A stretch of 64,000 nt of DNA. Origin: Paramecium tetraurelia. Taxonomy: Eukaryota > Ciliophora > Oligohymenophorea > Peniculida > Parameciidae. This document shows, in pieces, positions 62,443-64,000 of the stretch (the stretch's first letter is position 1; every line of letters starts with the position of its first letter). Below the pieces are notes generated by a model. It was given only the letters and a program-made list of their open reading frames with translations, was not told the DNA's origin and searched no databases. The stretch covers positions 65,259 to 129,258 of the forward strand of contig NW_001798983.1 in NCBI RefSeq assembly GCF_000165425.1, written 5' to 3'. The position numbers and the translations under genes were made by a program.

Positions 62443-62619
62443 TCAAATTTAATTTATTTTCTTCCTTCTTTTATTTTTCAGTTTTATTTGAACAATGTTT
62501 ATTTTTTAATTTTAAGAATCAAGTTCAATATGATTATCAATGCAGCTTTAACTTTCTATTTATTTTATTCTTTAAATTTCTTTAGACCATAAAAGGAGTT
62601 TGATAGCATAAGATCTCAT
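62443..62619 (-). CDS. Small basic hypothetical protein, 58 aa
   Basis: An intronless minus-strand frame starting MRSYAIKLLLWSKEIQRI with an acidic middle (DNHIELDSQNQK) and a basic end (KLKNKRRKKINQI). The charge distribution looks protein-like, but the opposite strand here is also open for over 150 codons, so existence is uncertain. It lies between the bZIP gene and the last partial gene. Confidence 0.35.
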
Positions 62620-62819
62620 CAAGTTAATCGCCCCTCAAATTTTATATTCGGAGCCTATTTTCAAGGTAGCCTAGTTTATTTGTATTATTAAATTATATTA
62701 AGAAAATAAGAGTAATATATTTTATAAAATCAAATAGTTAATTTTTTAAGAATATTAATTAAATAAATAGTTGTTGTTTTGTTTTGGTTGAGAAATAGGG
62801 AAAATAAAAATATGGAATT

Positions 62820-64000
62820 TCACTTTTATGCAGGACTATAGAGGCTGGGTTTTATCTTTGATTTTCTAATAATACTCTGAATATGATCTGATCTGAATGA
62901 TTTTTTTGGTTTTTTAAGTTTTTATAAAATCTTATCGAGATTGGAATTGGTAAAGTAATAAGTAGTTATGAAATACCTGTCTAATTCAAAATCAATTCTT
63001 TGATATTGGTTATCACCTTACTTAGAACTGACTACCTCATCCAATTAATTAATCATATTACTGCCAACAACCTCCAATTTTGATTAGGTTTTAGCTTGTA
63101 ATTCTAAATCCATATTAGAATATGAATTTGAATTATTCTTGCGTAATTTTGGAACACTGGAATTTTAGACAGAAATGGGTTGATTTTAATAATTTTATTC
63201 TTGAGAAATTTAAGAGATATTAGTAAATCTATTGTTTGATATTCTGGTTAATCTTTAAAAGGTTTTGTGTCTGTTATCTGCCTTTCTTTTGAATGAATTT
63301 TATGCTCTTAAGACTTTAGGTTCAGGTTCAGAGATCTCTTAAAATTTGACCTTCTTTTGATCTATACTTTATAAATGATTATATCTAGATGATTTTGGGG
63401 TTTTAGTTTTATTTAATTAGATTTCTGAATCATGATCACTTTCTGAGGAGTCACTACTAAATTATTCAAAGCCTGTAAGTCCTTTATGTAAAGATTTAGT
63501 AGATTTTTGACTCTTAATGGTTTTAATAATCCTTTCATTTTCATCATCATCCATATTGAAACCTAATGTATCCAAATACTAATCAGTTAAATCATCTATT
63601 TAAATCATATTATCATTCACAATTAATGCCAGAGCATGTTCTCGTATGATGTTTCTTTAAAACAATTTTTTTGCAAAGGTTCTTTCATATTATTTTCTAT
63701 TCATGTCTTCTGATATCATAAACTTTTTTCTTATTCTATCTAAATTGAAATGAACAAAAACTAAGGGACATCTAGATTAATTTATTCAATTTACTTTTTA
63801 AATTAATGTGTCCATTTACATATATAACAAACTTCACCATAGTTCTATTTTTCTTCTGTAAACAACATCTAATCTCTGAGCATGCAATAATTTTCTTCTT
63901 CCAGTGAATCTTCTCTAATGATTCTTAAGAAATCATCATAACTAAAATCATTTAGATAATTTATTACTGTATAAAGGCAATTTGACAAAATTTAACTGAT
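62820..64000 (-). CDS. Partial hypothetical protein running off the right edge
   Basis: The minus-strand gene starts beyond 64000 and ends at TGA 62820-62822. The upstream part has NDFSYDDFLRIIREDSLEEE and CMLRDQMLFTEEKQ, then VCYICKWTHQFK (a CxxC-like knuckle) and ERTFAKKLFQRNIIREHA. The middle and end are Ser/Lys/Asn rich and probably disordered (KSTKSLHKGLTGFEQFSS, SEPEPKVLRAQNSF), ending KPSLYSPAQK. At least one small intron near 63750 is needed to pass a TGA. No family recognised. Confidence 0.65.

Overview
The window reads as macronuclear DNA of a ciliate of the Paramecium type. Genes stay open only if TAA and TAG are read as glutamine and TGA is the sole stop. Their exons are joined by minute introns of about 19-35 bases (GT...AG). 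The DNA is strongly A+T rich and genes are often 20-150 bases apart on both strands. Introns mostly begin GTA or GTT. Their ends are TAG but often AAG or CAG, more relaxed than the near-invariant TAG I know from P. tetraurelia, so I place it near Paramecium without naming a species. No rRNA, tRNA, CRISPR array, transposon or virus-like element was recognised.

Layout. 1-9.3 kb: the end of an oxysterol-binding protein, a histidine-acid-phosphatase relative without its catalytic residues, small unknown proteins, the rRNA-processing factor Imp4, a thioredoxin-like protein, histone H2B, an auxilin-type J protein and a small membrane protein. 9.4-19.6 kb: a STIMATE/TMEM110-like membrane protein, several unknown proteins, the exosome nuclease Rrp6, a PX-BAR sorting nexin and a Gln/Glu-rich protein with paired Cys motifs. 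19.8-31.3 kb: a secreted lectin/crystallin-like protein, a RING protein, a TDY-type MAP kinase, the replicative helicase subunit MCM5, an ArfGAP and several small genes. 31.7-41 kb: phosphatidylserine decarboxylase, a large single-span membrane protein and a MORN-repeat protein. 41-54 kb: a cyclic-nucleotide-binding protein, a tubulin-tyrosine-ligase-like enzyme, two adjacent hybrid histidine kinases and two tandem SDR dehydrogenases. 54-64 kb: Vps18, a voltage-type K+ channel, a membrane-anchored bZIP factor and a gene that runs off the edge.

The genes do not form an operon-like pathway. This is ordinary dense gene space covering membrane traffic (OSBP, auxilin, SNX, ArfGAP, Vps18), membrane lipid synthesis and contact sites (PSD, STIMATE), cilia and excitability (TTLL, K+ channel, CNBD, MORN), signalling (MAPK, histidine kinases) and nuclear functions (Imp4, H2B, Rrp6, MCM5). 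All introns and start codons were inferred by eye from frame continuity, consensus ends and family resemblance. Exon edges in divergent genes are the least certain part.
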